Assembly: GCF_000745975.1 (NCBI RefSeq)
Contig: NZ_JQKJ01000011.1
Coordinates: 62,001-126,000 of the forward strand
Source of the DNA: Desulfobacter vibrioformis DSM 8776
Lineage (GTDB): Bacteria; Desulfobacterota; Desulfobacteria; Desulfobacterales; Desulfobacteraceae
Direction of reading: 5' to 3'
DNA length: 64,000 nucleotides
This document shows, piece after piece, positions 53,102-62,826 of the stretch (position 1 is the first letter of the stretch; every line of letters starts with the position of its first letter). The notes beneath the pieces are model-generated. The model was not told the origin of the DNA. It did no database searches and worked only from the letters and a program-made list of their open reading frames with translations. The position numbers were made by a program, and so were the translations under genes.

Positions 53102-54373
53102 ATGATTGCCGCACTATTCAATGTGAGTTGCGTTTTTATATCTCTATATATCGGCATAACAACATGCTATCTTTTTATTTTAACCATTGCGGCATTTATA
53201 TTTAAAAAAAAATCAGGTCCTCCCCGGCAGTTTGACGCCAATATGGCGCCTGATCAATTAACCTGTTTAAACATCGGTATATTAATTCCCGCGCACAACG
53301 AATCCTTTGAGATCGTACAAACCGTCCGCAACATTAAACAAACGCTTAATTATCCAAAATCAAATTATAATATCATTGTCATTGCCGACAACTGCCAGGA
53401 TGATACGGCACAACTTGCAAGGGAAGCCGGTGCCCAGGTTGTTGAGCGTTCTGACCTGTCTGCCAAAGGCAAGGGCCAGGCACTGGATTGGTTTTTTAAA
53501 TCCCATAAATCCATCTATCTTGAATGTGATGCCGTCGTGATTATTGATGCCGACACGATACCGCATCCCAACTTTTTAAATGAGATTTGCCAAAGCTTTT
53601 CTTCCAGCGGCGTTGATGTGGTCCAAGGATTTTACGGCGTATCAAACCCCCAGGCAAACTGGCGCACGGCCCTTGCCTCTGCGGCGTTATCCGTCTTTCA
53701 CCACATCAGGCCTGCCGGCAGAAATCAGATGGGCGGTACGGCAGGGCTTAAGGGAAACGGCATGGCATTTAAAACCAAAATCGTTGACGCCTATGGCTGG
53801 CCGGCATACTCCGTGGTTGAAGATATTGAATATTCACTACAGCTGCTCATGGACGGCGTGCTTGTCCATTACAACCCCGATGCGATCGTGTATGCAGAGA
53901 TGGCTTCCGGTGCCCGCCAGGCCGGCACCCAGAGAAAACGGTGGGAAGGCGGACGGGTGATGTTATTTAAAAAATATCTACCCCCCTTAATCAAGGCTTT
54001 TATAAAAGAGAGAAAGAGCTGTTACTTTGATGGTATCATGGAGCTATTAATCCCTCCGTTATCATTGCTTGTTATGGCCCAGACGGCCATGTTTATATGT
54101 GCCGTGATCACATCCTTATCCACACTGGCCATCTGGGTTTTGTACCCCCAGCTATGGATTATTTTTTTATGCATGACAGTTTTTTATATCTTCTCAGGGT
54201 TGATATTGCGAAAGGCCCCTTTTTATGTATGGAGATCTCTTTGTTTCGCCCCTTTTTTTATTATATGGAAAATACCGCTCTATTTCAGCCTCATAAAAAA
54301 CAGACGGTCAAAAACAACGTGGGAACGTACCCAAAGAGAATCCGAGAAAATGGCTCCAAGGCAAAAAAAATAA
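53102..54373 (+). CDS. Membrane GT2-family processive-type glycosyltransferase
   Basis: A 423-residue transferase with one N-terminal and several C-terminal membrane helices and a cytoplasmic GT-A domain. Visible motifs are IPAHNES, VIADNCQDDT, DADT (metal), NGMAF, VEDIEYS and Gln-Arg-Lys-Arg-Trp (QxxRW). This layout resembles cellulose- or hyaluronan-synthase-like enzymes, so it may be processive, but side-chain addition is equally possible. RBS GGGAGAA upstream of 53102. Confidence 0.87.
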   Translation: MIAALFNVSCVFISLYIGITTCYLFILTIAAFIFKKKSGPPRQFDANMAPDQLTCLNIGILIPAHNESFEIVQTVRNIKQTLNYPKSNYNIIVIADNCQDDTAQLAREAGAQVVERSDLSAKGKGQALDWFFKSHKSIYLECDAVVIIDADTIPHPNFLNEICQSFSSSGVDVVQGFYGVSNPQANWRTALASAALSVFHHIRPAGRNQMGGTAGLKGNGMAFKTKIVDAYGWPAYSVVEDIEYSLQLLMDGVLVHYNPDAIVYAEMASGARQAGTQRKRWEGGRVMLFKKYLPPLIKAFIKERKSCYFDGIMELLIPPLSLLVMAQTAMFICAVITSLSTLAIWVLYPQLWIIFLCMTVFYIFSGLILRKAPFYVWRSLCFAPFFIIWKIPLYFSLIKNRRSKTTWERTQRESEKMAPRQKK

Positions 54374-54410
54374 AATGCAAACCCAAATACCCCACTGCAC
54401 AGTGAATCCT

Positions 54411-55472
54411 ATGATGATCAGCCGGATCTTGATGTTTCTCTTTTTGTGTTTTCCGGCATGCAGCGACATCAGACCCGGACCGGTAACCACTAACGAAACG
54501 GAACTTGAGACCCAAGAGCGTTTTGAAACAGACAAGGTCAAGACAAGCACCCGGTATGCCTCACCGGAACAGGTTCGCCAATTTACACAGGCAACCGAGT
54601 CCGGCCGGGAGTATTTGATCGGGCCGGGGGATTCGCTAAGCCTTAAGGTGTGGGGCCGGCCTGAGGTCTCAGCCCCGGAAATGATCGTGGGCCCGGACGG
54701 CATTATTACGGTACCCCGCATCGGGTTCATTCAAACGGCTGGCCGCACCCGCAAAAGCGTGGCTGATGAAATTTTGGAGAAATTGAAACAATTCTATAGT
54801 AATCCGGAGATCTCCTTTTCCATCCTCTCTTACAAAAATAACAAAGCCTTTGTCCTAGGAAGGGTGGAAAATCCCGGTGTCGTTAATTTTCCGGGAGAAG
54901 GCACGCTTTTAGAGGCGCTCTCCATTGCCGGCGGCTACTCTACTGAAGCCGAAGACACCTATCTGACAAGGTGCGCCATCATCCGGGGAAAGGACACCAT
55001 CATCTGGATCGACCTGAACGATTTATTGCAAAACGGCAATATGGCACTCAACGCAAAAATTTTAAACAACGACGTTATTTTCATCCCCGAAAGCCAGTCC
55101 GAACTGGTTTACGTCATGGGAGAAGTGCGAGCCCCCGGCGCCTATAACATGACCGGTAGACTGACCATCATGGACAGCCTCATGCTGGCTGGCGGGCCCA
55201 CAGATGATGCTGAAACCACCACCATCTATCTGATCCGGAAGGGTGAAGGCAAAAAGGGCTCGGTGCGTGAAATCAACTTAAAGCATCTGCTCACCAACGC
55301 TGATTTCAGCCGCAACTATATCATGGAGGATGACGATGTTCTCTATGTTACTGAAAAATCCATCAGCCGTTTCAACTATGTGCTGGAAAAAATTGTTCCT
55401 TCTCTTGAGTTCATCAAAATTGGCAATGAGGTGTTGGATATCTTTGGGGTGGACGTAAAAAATGGAAACTGA
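54411..55472 (+). CDS. Outer-membrane polysaccharide export lipoprotein (OPX/Wza-like)
   Basis: A 353-residue OPX protein. A lipoprotein signal peptide (ISRILMFLFLCFPAC) gives a lipid Cys near residue 17. The poly-export domain starts at YLIGPGDSLSLKVWG, followed by SLBB repeats (AFVLGRVENPGVVNFPG and VYVMGEVRAPGAYNM). The start at 54411 fits the signal peptide best; an in-frame ATG at 54375, directly behind the previous stop, would give a long n-region. It lacks the C-terminal membrane-spanning amphipathic helix that Wza has, as far as I can see. It overlaps the following PCP gene by 11 bases. Confidence 0.9.
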   Translation: MMISRILMFLFLCFPACSDIRPGPVTTNETELETQERFETDKVKTSTRYASPEQVRQFTQATESGREYLIGPGDSLSLKVWGRPEVSAPEMIVGPDGIITVPRIGFIQTAGRTRKSVADEILEKLKQFYSNPEISFSILSYKNNKAFVLGRVENPGVVNFPGEGTLLEALSIAGGYSTEAEDTYLTRCAIIRGKDTIIWIDLNDLLQNGNMALNAKILNNDVIFIPESQSELVYVMGEVRAPGAYNMTGRLTIMDSLMLAGGPTDDAETTTIYLIRKGEGKKGSVREINLKHLLTNADFSRNYIMEDDDVLYVTEKSISRFNYVLEKIVPSLEFIKIGNEVLDIFGVDVKNGN

Positions 55473-57669
55473 ACACACCGCAAATACCACCCTGCTGCCG
55501 GGGACCAAAAAGAACAAACCCGTGGATATCATCCGCTTTATCAAGCGGTACACGGTTTTTATCATTGTTATGGGGAACTTTCTTTTTACCCTGATGGTGC
55601 CCTTTGTATTACTGGCCATCAAGCCTTTTTATAAAGTATCTGCCTTCATTCAAATTGATCCGGTGATCCAGACCATTATCGGAAAGGACCAGGAGAACTC
55701 CATTTTGCAGCAATACACGGACTATTCCCGTACCCAGGCTGCCCGGCTCAGGAATCGAGAAACCCTGAAAGCCGCCATCGAACGACTTACACCCGAAGAG
55801 CGAGATATCCTATTCTTTCCCAATGCGTCAACCGATACGGCGGCAATACTTCTCGATACCCGCCTCTACATCAAACCCATCAGCAGCACCCATCTCATTG
55901 AGCTGGGTCTCCAGGGAAACAACATGTTAGGACTGGCCTCAATTGTCAATCACATCATGACCATCTACAAAGAAGAGGCAGACAACACCCAAAAAAAACA
56001 GAACGATAATCGACTGGCCTTTCTGCGGTCGGAACGGGATACATTGCTCAGCGAAATTGACAATAAAATTAATTTGCTGCGCGAGGTTTCCCGGCAGACC
56101 TTTACCAGTGAATTCAGTGAAGCGTACAATGTATTTTACAAAAAGGTGGAACAGCTCCAGAGTGCCAATGTCAGAATGGCGCTCCAGCTTATTGATGTGG
56201 AGAGCAGTTACCGCCAGCGTATTCAGGAAAAAAAAGAGATCGAGACGCTTCCTATGGATTCCCAGGTGGAAGAGGTGGTGGCCGGAGACTGGGGGCTTGA
56301 CTCCACCCAGTCCTGGACCTATCAGCAGCTTCAGGAGATGCGTACAAAACTCGACGGTCTCAGTGAAGGAAATTCCGACCGCCTTTATATTGAAAAGCGT
56401 ATGGAGGCCATGCGGGAATATGAAAAAAAAATGACCGACGAGGTACGAAAAATAGCTGAACAGACCGTCTACGGCAAACGCAACTATACGCTGAATCTTC
56501 GCATGATTGAAGAACAGAGCCGGTATGATTCCTTGAAGTCGGCAGGAAAAAAGCTTTCCCAAAGCCTGGCTGCCGCTAAACAGGAAGCCGCCCTCAATTC
56601 AGAGCGGATGATTACCGGTGAGCAGCTCCAGGCCGAACTTACCCATATGCGGGGGCTTTTATTCAAATATGAGTCGCGTATCAACGAACTGGTGGTTCAA
56701 TCCAATGCACCAAGCCGCATCTCCATCGCTACGCCTGCCTACCCGCCATCATCCCCGGCAGGGAATAACGCAAAAAAGCTTTTCATGGTTTGCATTGTCC
56801 TGCCTTACGGCATGGTATTCACCTTTTGTTTTCTTCTGGAGTATCTGGATAATCGTATCACCAGTCCCCAAAATATTACCCACGCTCTTGGATCACCCTC
56901 CACCTGGCCTATTTCCAAGGTTGAATGTAAAGAGGAGTCGCCTTTTCATGAGCTGACCTTGACAGATACCGAATCCGTCTCGTCCAAGGCACTCAGGAGC
57001 CTTGCGATCCGCATTTTTAAAGACCACCGGGCCAACGGGTCCCGAATATTTCTTTTCAGCGGAGTCAATGAAGGAAACGGCACAACAGATGTTCTCCTGA
57101 ATGTGGCCCAGCTTTTAGGGGAGTTGCTGCCCCGGGTGTTGATTATTGAAGGGGTCAGCCCCAAAAAAACGGCCTTGAAGTCCCGGCTGAATGCCCCAAA
57201 AGATTCTCCGACCATTGCTAGGGCAACACAATTGATTGAAAGCAGTATCAACCCAGAAAAGTGGTTGGCGGAACTGGACAAGATAATCTTTCATGATGGA
57301 CTTCGGGGCATTCATGCGCTGTTTGCCTCCCAAACCATGGAAGTACATGACAATCCCCAAACTTTTGAAAAAATTCTGAAGACAGTGAACAATGCTTACG
57401 ATCTGATTATCGTGGACTCCAGTCCGGTTATGCAAAATGAGCTTACAGAATATCTCTCCATCTTTGCCGATGTCCTGGTGCTGGTCATCCAGGGCAATCG
57501 AACCTTGTACCGTGAATTGCGCCGGGTAGCGGAACTTTTTATCCGGCAGGAGATCCCGGCGATTATCCCGGTGCTCAACTGGGGCGGCACAGGAACCCTG
57601 GGCATGTTTGAACGGCGGTTTAATCATTCTTTTTTGGAGTATGTATTAAAACGCATTTATCATTGGTAA
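55462..57669 (+). CDS. Polysaccharide co-polymerase (Wzc/GumC-like) with degenerate BY-kinase domain
   Basis: A 735-residue inner-membrane protein. TM1 is at 30-53, a long periplasmic coiled-coil region with Wzz motif at 55-430, TM2 near 440-460, and a cytoplasmic P-loop domain from about 505. The Walker A site reads FSGVNEGNGTTDV (532-544), with no Lys; Walker A' reads LIIEGVSP, lacking the two Asp; Walker B is LIIVDSSPV. The C-terminus has no Tyr cluster. It should therefore set chain length and couple to OPX, but cannot work as a normal tyrosine kinase. Control by the STAS system might take its place (inference). Confidence 0.88.
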   Translation: METEHTANTTLLPGTKKNKPVDIIRFIKRYTVFIIVMGNFLFTLMVPFVLLAIKPFYKVSAFIQIDPVIQTIIGKDQENSILQQYTDYSRTQAARLRNRETLKAAIERLTPEERDILFFPNASTDTAAILLDTRLYIKPISSTHLIELGLQGNNMLGLASIVNHIMTIYKEEADNTQKKQNDNRLAFLRSERDTLLSEIDNKINLLREVSRQTFTSEFSEAYNVFYKKVEQLQSANVRMALQLIDVESSYRQRIQEKKEIETLPMDSQVEEVVAGDWGLDSTQSWTYQQLQEMRTKLDGLSEGNSDRLYIEKRMEAMREYEKKMTDEVRKIAEQTVYGKRNYTLNLRMIEEQSRYDSLKSAGKKLSQSLAAAKQEAALNSERMITGEQLQAELTHMRGLLFKYESRINELVVQSNAPSRISIATPAYPPSSPAGNNAKKLFMVCIVLPYGMVFTFCFLLEYLDNRITSPQNITHALGSPSTWPISKVECKEESPFHELTLTDTESVSSKALRSLAIRIFKDHRANGSRIFLFSGVNEGNGTTDVLLNVAQLLGELLPRVLIIEGVSPKKTALKSRLNAPKDSPTIARATQLIESSINPEKWLAELDKIIFHDGLRGIHALFASQTMEVHDNPQTFEKILKTVNNAYDLIIVDSSPVMQNELTEYLSIFADVLVLVIQGNRTLYRELRRVAELFIRQEIPAIIPVLNWGGTGTLGMFERRFNHSFLEYVLKRIYHW

Positions 57670-57679
57670 AGGTTTTATC

Positions 57680-59188
57680 ATGAAAGGCAATATCCTCTGT
57701 CTTCTGGCACTGACATTCACTATCCCCATGGTGCTTTATCTGTTTTCAAAACTACCCCCCTACAAAGCCGCAGCAATCGCACTGCTGGGCTCTCTTTTGT
57801 TTCTGCCCATGGATAAGCTGGCCGTCCCCATCATTCTATACGATAAAGTGACGGCCACCGGTATCGGTCTCATCATGGGCATGGTTGCCATGGATGGGGA
57901 ACGCCTTGCTCAATACCCCTGGAGCATCATGGATCTCCCGCTTTTTCTATGGCTTTTATCAGGATTTCTGGCCTCTGTTACCAATGGCCTGGGGGCCAAA
58001 GACGGGATTCAGGAGGCATTCAACGCCTTTAGCATCTGGGGAGCCCCTTTTATGGCCGGACGCCTCTATTTTTCCAGTTCCAAGGCCCAGTCTTGGCTGT
58101 GCGGGCTTTTTTTTCTGTCAGGACTTGTCTATATCCCCTTTGTAGCCTTTGAACTGGTCATGAGCCCCCAGGCCCACCGCATTGTTTACGGTTACATGCA
58201 GCACGATTTTTCCCAGGTGATCCGGGGGGGCGGATACCGCCCCATGGTCTTTATGCAGCACGGCATTCTGCTGGGCACGTTCATGTGCATGTCGGCCCTG
58301 GTGGGAATCTGGTGTACCTGGACCAAGGTGTTTCCCCAAAAAATGTGGCGGGCAGGTGGACCGATGTGGGGCTGGGCGCTGATGCTTGCCGGATCTGCTG
58401 TGGCCTGTAAATCTTCCGCCGCCATCGGGCTGATGGTGATGGGTGGGTTCCTGCTCTTCAGTGCGGTGATTTTAAGAACCCGGATTTTGATCGTCTGTCT
58501 TTTTTTGGTCCCGCTTCTTTATGTAACCACCCGGACCTCGGGAACCTGGGACGGCCAGAACCTGGTCGATTTTGTGGCTGAAAAATTCAGTGAGGACCGG
58601 TCTTTGTCCTTGAAATTCCGGCTTGACAACGAACTGATTCTCATAGATAAGGCCATGGAGCGGCCCATTTTCGGCTGGGGCGGATGGGGACGTTCCCGGG
58701 TTTTTGACGAAGAGACCGGGGAGGATCTGAGCACCACCGACGGATTTTGGATCATCACTTTGGGCCGGTGGGGCATTCTTGGGCTTTCATCGGTCTTTGC
58801 CCTTATTTTACTGCCCACGGTAAGATTTTTAATCCTTTTCCCTCCCCGGCGGTGGAAAGACCCTGAGGTGGCTCCGGGCGCGGTGCTCGCCTTGATTCCG
58901 CTGTTGTTTATAGTGGATTGTACCCTCAATGCCATGGTCAATCCCGCTTACATTCTTTTTGCCGGTGGCGTGGCCGGATTGCCACGAACATCCAGGGGGG
59001 CAATAAAGCAACCCAGTGCTGACCACGGGAACACACAGCAAGCGGGAAAACGCTCGGTTAATTTCGCCGATTGGGGAATAAATACGCTCCCAAAGTCCCG
59101 AAGACCCCGGCTGACGATTTCCGCCAATTACAGCGGGCCCAGATTTGACATTTCTTCAAAAGATCAAGACAGCATTAAGTTTCACTGA
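57680..59188 (+). CDS. O-antigen ligase/polymerase-like membrane protein (Wzy-type)
   Basis: A 502-residue protein with about eleven hydrophobic helices. A large loop before the last helices contains FRLDNELILIDKAMERPIFGWGGWGRSRVF and TDGFWIITLGRWG, which fits the Wzy_C/WaaL-type region with an exposed Arg and Asp. In this operon it most likely polymerises the repeat units. The C-terminal 60 residues are hydrophilic and unusual in composition (RSVNFADWGINTLPKSRRP). It follows the PCP gene by 10 bases. Confidence 0.82.
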   Translation: MKGNILCLLALTFTIPMVLYLFSKLPPYKAAAIALLGSLLFLPMDKLAVPIILYDKVTATGIGLIMGMVAMDGERLAQYPWSIMDLPLFLWLLSGFLASVTNGLGAKDGIQEAFNAFSIWGAPFMAGRLYFSSSKAQSWLCGLFFLSGLVYIPFVAFELVMSPQAHRIVYGYMQHDFSQVIRGGGYRPMVFMQHGILLGTFMCMSALVGIWCTWTKVFPQKMWRAGGPMWGWALMLAGSAVACKSSAAIGLMVMGGFLLFSAVILRTRILIVCLFLVPLLYVTTRTSGTWDGQNLVDFVAEKFSEDRSLSLKFRLDNELILIDKAMERPIFGWGGWGRSRVFDEETGEDLSTTDGFWIITLGRWGILGLSSVFALILLPTVRFLILFPPRRWKDPEVAPGAVLALIPLLFIVDCTLNAMVNPAYILFAGGVAGLPRTSRGAIKQPSADHGNTQQAGKRSVNFADWGINTLPKSRRPRLTISANYSGPRFDISSKDQDSIKFH

Positions 59189-59253
59189 CAAAAACATGAA
59201 TTTAAAAAAACGCGACGCCGTAAGCAATTTTTAAATGAAAGGTTAAGTCCTCA

Positions 59254-59712
59254 ATGAAAACCAATCTCAAATCCTGGTTATATGCAAACCTGATTTCAAG
59301 GCCCTTACTCTTTTCATGGTGGGCAGGCATTGTATTTGTCGTGCTGATATCCATACTTCCCCATGGAAGCCTGACAGCCGAGGACAGTGTCATGGGCGTT
59401 GACAAGCTGGCCAGAGCAGGTCTCTTCTTTTTTCTGGCATTTATTCCAGCGGCTTTTTTTACGTCCGGAAAACTTGGACTTTGCGTGGCCACCAGCATGG
59501 CACCCCTAGGATTCCTTCTGGAGTTGGCTCAAAAATATTTTCCGGAACGCCACTTCTCTGCAGAAGATATCATTGCCAACAATATCGGCACGGTTGTGGG
59601 CCTTGGCTTGGCTCTCCTGATTCGATTTTTTTTCTATACCGGAGGCCATCACCGATTTTCGTTTAAAAAATTAGTCCGGAAAAAGCGATCTGGGTCAGGA
59701 GAAAAAAAATGA
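59254..59712 (+). CDS. VanZ-family membrane protein
   Basis: A 152-residue protein with four hydrophobic segments. DKLARAGLFFFLAF, the central Gly-Phe-Leu-Leu-Glu and FSAEDIIANNIGTVVG match the VanZ-like domain. VanZ is known for teicoplanin resistance, and homologues occur in many polysaccharide loci without a defined role. It overlaps the next gene by 4 bases (ATGA). Confidence 0.85.
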   Translation: MKTNLKSWLYANLISRPLLFSWWAGIVFVVLISILPHGSLTAEDSVMGVDKLARAGLFFFLAFIPAAFFTSGKLGLCVATSMAPLGFLLELAQKYFPERHFSAEDIIANNIGTVVGLGLALLIRFFFYTGGHHRFSFKKLVRKKRSGSGEKK

Positions 59713-61034
59713 ATATCTTACTGGTTATGGAACAGTGTAATCCTCAATGGGCATCCGTCCCCCTCTTGGCATCCCATTTTTACAGAACCATTAGAGAGCG
59801 TGTATCTGTCACCCTGGTGACCCACGAAAGGAACCGGTCCCCCCTTGAAAAAAACCGGGGTACGCATCGGATCATTTACATCAAAGAGTCTTCACGGCTG
59901 AAACGATACTACGCCCATGTAAGCCGCATCACATCAAGCGGCGGGGTGAACTGGCCCCTTCAGCACGCCCTTTCCTACCCGGTTTATGCTGAATTCAATC
60001 GAAAAGTCTACGATGGGTTTGCAAAAGCCGTTCGAGCGGGTCAATATGATCTGGTCCATGTCATGACGCCCATTTTGCCTCGCTATCCCGTTAAATTGGT
60101 CAACGCCTGTCAAAACACCCCTTTTTTATTGGGGCCGGTCAACGGCGGGGTGCCGTTTCCCCGTGGAGAAGGCTTTGCCGCAGTGGCCCAAAAAGAGTTT
60201 GCCCAGTACAATTTTTTGCGTCTTTTCACCCGATTGATTCCCGGTTACAGGGCTACCTATAAAAAGGCGGATATGATTCTATCCGGCTCCACCTACACCA
60301 AGCAGTGGATAGAAAAACAGTTCCAAATCCCACCCGGCGATGATATTGTCCGGCTTTTCCATGAAAATGGGGTAGTTCCCGGCAACACCGATGGTGTTCA
60401 GTTCCGTCGCTTCCGGAATGGCCAGGACAGGCCCTTTCATCTGCTCTTTGTGGGGCGTCTGGTGGCATACAAAGGGGCTGATATTCTATTGGAAGCGCTC
60501 CATCGACTGACCCAAAAGGCAAGATTTGAAAGCCCGGATACCTCTTCGAGTAAAGTCATTCAACGGCCCCTCAGCCTCACCATTGTGGGAGATGGCCCGG
60601 AACGGCAAAATCTTGAAAATTTGACCCAAAAACTTGGGCTCACTCACATAGTCCATTTCACCGGCTGGATCAAACAGGAAGAAACCCGCCAATATTATGC
60701 CGATGCCGATCTGTTTTGTTTTCCTTCCATCCGGGAGTTTGGCGGTGCCGTGGCACTGGAAGCCATGGCTTTTGGGCTTCCATGCATCACTCCCGACTAC
60801 GCCGGATTGGCAGAATACGTCACACCGGATACGGGATTCAAGATATTTCCCCGGTCCAGAAACTACCTTATTGAGCAGTTTGCCGAAAAGATTGCTTTTT
60901 TAATGGCCCATCCTGAACGGTTGCACCAAATGGCCGGGCACGCTGTCGAACGGGTGGCTTCTTATGGCTGGGACCAGAAAGCGGACGCCATGATAGCTAT
61001 CTACAAACAACTTATCAACCGGAAGAGGCCATGA
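59709..61034 (+). CDS. GT4-family glycosyltransferase
   Basis: A 441-residue GT-B transferase. The N-domain has VHVMTPILPRYPVKL and FLLGPVNGGVPFPRGE, and the C-domain has LFVGRLVAYKGAD, IVGDGPERQ and REFGGAVALEAMAFGLPCI (donor-binding Glu-x7-Glu). The GPxxGG motif points to the subgroup with similarity to polysaccharide mannosyl/glucosyl transferases. It shares ATGA overlaps with both neighbours, so the VanZ, GT4 and glycosidase-like genes are one translational unit. Confidence 0.9.
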   Translation: MNILLVMEQCNPQWASVPLLASHFYRTIRERVSVTLVTHERNRSPLEKNRGTHRIIYIKESSRLKRYYAHVSRITSSGGVNWPLQHALSYPVYAEFNRKVYDGFAKAVRAGQYDLVHVMTPILPRYPVKLVNACQNTPFLLGPVNGGVPFPRGEGFAAVAQKEFAQYNFLRLFTRLIPGYRATYKKADMILSGSTYTKQWIEKQFQIPPGDDIVRLFHENGVVPGNTDGVQFRRFRNGQDRPFHLLFVGRLVAYKGADILLEALHRLTQKARFESPDTSSSKVIQRPLSLTIVGDGPERQNLENLTQKLGLTHIVHFTGWIKQEETRQYYADADLFCFPSIREFGGAVALEAMAFGLPCITPDYAGLAEYVTPDTGFKIFPRSRNYLIEQFAEKIAFLMAHPERLHQMAGHAVERVASYGWDQKADAMIAIYKQLINRKRP

Positions 61035-62782
61035 GTATTCGTTGCATGTTTTCGAATCGGGCATTGCCTGAAACTTGGAAAAACTACGGAATGGCTCTAC
61101 TTCTGCTCTTCCGGATTACGTTGATGCCGGTATTGTTATTGCTCCTCCAACCGGTCATGACCCATGGAGCATCTTATCCCAATAACGGCTCTCCCATGGG
61201 GATCAATCTTGCCGGTATCCGATACTGGTCAACGGAACTTGTCTTCAAGGATCTTTTCAAACACGCCCAGCCCTGGGCTTCCCAAGAAAAAGGAAAGCCC
61301 TACGGCAAGGGACCGCCCCTTGCACTCACGCCCCAGGGCTGGATTCGATGGCTGCAGCCGGGGCAATCCGCAGATACCCTGGTATGCCGGGGCAGTGGAC
61401 GCTACCCGGCCGGGAGGTATCTGCTTCGGTACCAGGGCAACGGAGAGATCACCATTAAATACGATGCTCAGCTCTCAACTTCCCGCCATGGCGCAGTTTC
61501 CCATCCACCTGCAATGGATTTAATTGATTTATTGTCCGGTACCGGACAGACAAACCTTAGGGATCAAAAAAAGGCTTCGGCATCGGAAAAAATAACAGAA
61601 ATCCCATTTTCTGTCGTTCACCCTTCGTCCAGAGGACTTGGCCTTGTGGTGACCCGGGTGGATGATATTGACCCCCTCCATCACATTGAAATCCTGCCCG
61701 AAGCCTTTCGAGAGGACCATTATACCCAACCGTTTCAACCTGAGTTCATATCACGGTGGGCCCGATTTAAGGTGATTCGTTTCATGGATTGGATGGAGAC
61801 CAACAACTCTAAAATATCCCGATGGGCAGAGCGCCCCACCGTTGGAATGCAGACCCAGGGCAGCTCCCGGGGTGTTGCGCTTTCCTACATGATTACCTTG
61901 GCCAATACCCTGCATGCCGATCCTTGGTTCTGTATGCCCCATTTAGCTGATGACGACTATGTGCAGCAATTTGCACAAACCGTCGCCGATACCCTGAATC
62001 CCGATCTGAAGATCTACATCGAATACAGCAATGAAACGTGGAATTATCAGTTTGAACAAGCCGCCTATTGCCGCCAAAAAGGCGTTGCCATGGGCCTGGG
62101 CAATGATCCGGTTCAGGCAGGGCTTTTATACTACACCCAGCGGGCCCTGGAAATGTTCTCCATATGGGATAAGGTATTTCACCCCCATAATAAAAAAAGG
62201 CTGGTCCGGGTACTTGCCAGTCAATTTGGAAATCCCTGGACAGCGCGACAACTTTTTGCAGATCCCGGAACAACGCGGAATGTGGATGCCCTGGCCATTG
62301 CCCCTTATTTCGGAATGGCGCTTTCCTCGGCATCCCCCACGATTGAACTGTCGCCCGGCAGGGTTGTCGCAAAAAACGCTTTGACCCTTGACCAGATTCT
62401 GGATTTTCTCGACAAAGAGATTGATGCCAACAGTGCTCTACTCAGGGAATATGCCAAATTGACGGCCCAATGGGGTGTCGATCTCATAGCCTATGAAGGA
62501 GGGCAGCACCTTGTCGGTACCCGGGGACTGGAAAACGACGAGGTATTAACGTGGTTGTTTCATCAGGCAAACAGAAATCCGCGCATGGAAGATCTGTATC
62601 GTAAAGACCTTAATTCATGGAAGCGTGCAGGAGGTCAATTATTTGTTTCGTTTGCTTCAATGGGCCAATACAATAAATGGGGAAGCTGGGGGCTTTTGGA
62701 ACATCCTATGCAGGATCCCGAAACGGCACCCAAGTATCGTGCCGTTATGAAATACATTGATAAAAACAGCAATGCCGATTAG
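61031..62782 (+). CDS. Secreted glycoside-hydrolase-like protein of the polysaccharide operon
   Basis: A 583-residue exported protein; a hydrophobic signal segment covers about residues 20-45. A beta-rich region (50-220) precedes a barrel-like domain that resembles proteins annotated as cellulose-binding or clan-A glycosidases. Candidate catalytic acids are Glu335 in IEYSNETWN, with the Asn-Glu pair typical of clan A, and Glu489 in LIAYEGGQH, about 154 residues apart, which fits acid/base and nucleophile. It may trim or release the polymer, as hydrolases do in alginate and Pel loci. The catalytic assignment is inferred. Confidence 0.75.
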   Translation: MSIRCMFSNRALPETWKNYGMALLLLFRITLMPVLLLLLQPVMTHGASYPNNGSPMGINLAGIRYWSTELVFKDLFKHAQPWASQEKGKPYGKGPPLALTPQGWIRWLQPGQSADTLVCRGSGRYPAGRYLLRYQGNGEITIKYDAQLSTSRHGAVSHPPAMDLIDLLSGTGQTNLRDQKKASASEKITEIPFSVVHPSSRGLGLVVTRVDDIDPLHHIEILPEAFREDHYTQPFQPEFISRWARFKVIRFMDWMETNNSKISRWAERPTVGMQTQGSSRGVALSYMITLANTLHADPWFCMPHLADDDYVQQFAQTVADTLNPDLKIYIEYSNETWNYQFEQAAYCRQKGVAMGLGNDPVQAGLLYYTQRALEMFSIWDKVFHPHNKKRLVRVLASQFGNPWTARQLFADPGTTRNVDALAIAPYFGMALSSASPTIELSPGRVVAKNALTLDQILDFLDKEIDANSALLREYAKLTAQWGVDLIAYEGGQHLVGTRGLENDEVLTWLFHQANRNPRMEDLYRKDLNSWKRAGGQLFVSFASMGQYNKWGSWGLLEHPMQDPETAPKYRAVMKYIDKNSNAD

Positions 62783-62826
62783 GGGCCAAACCATTGGCAT
62801 CGAATGTATGAAAATAGGAAAAAATT

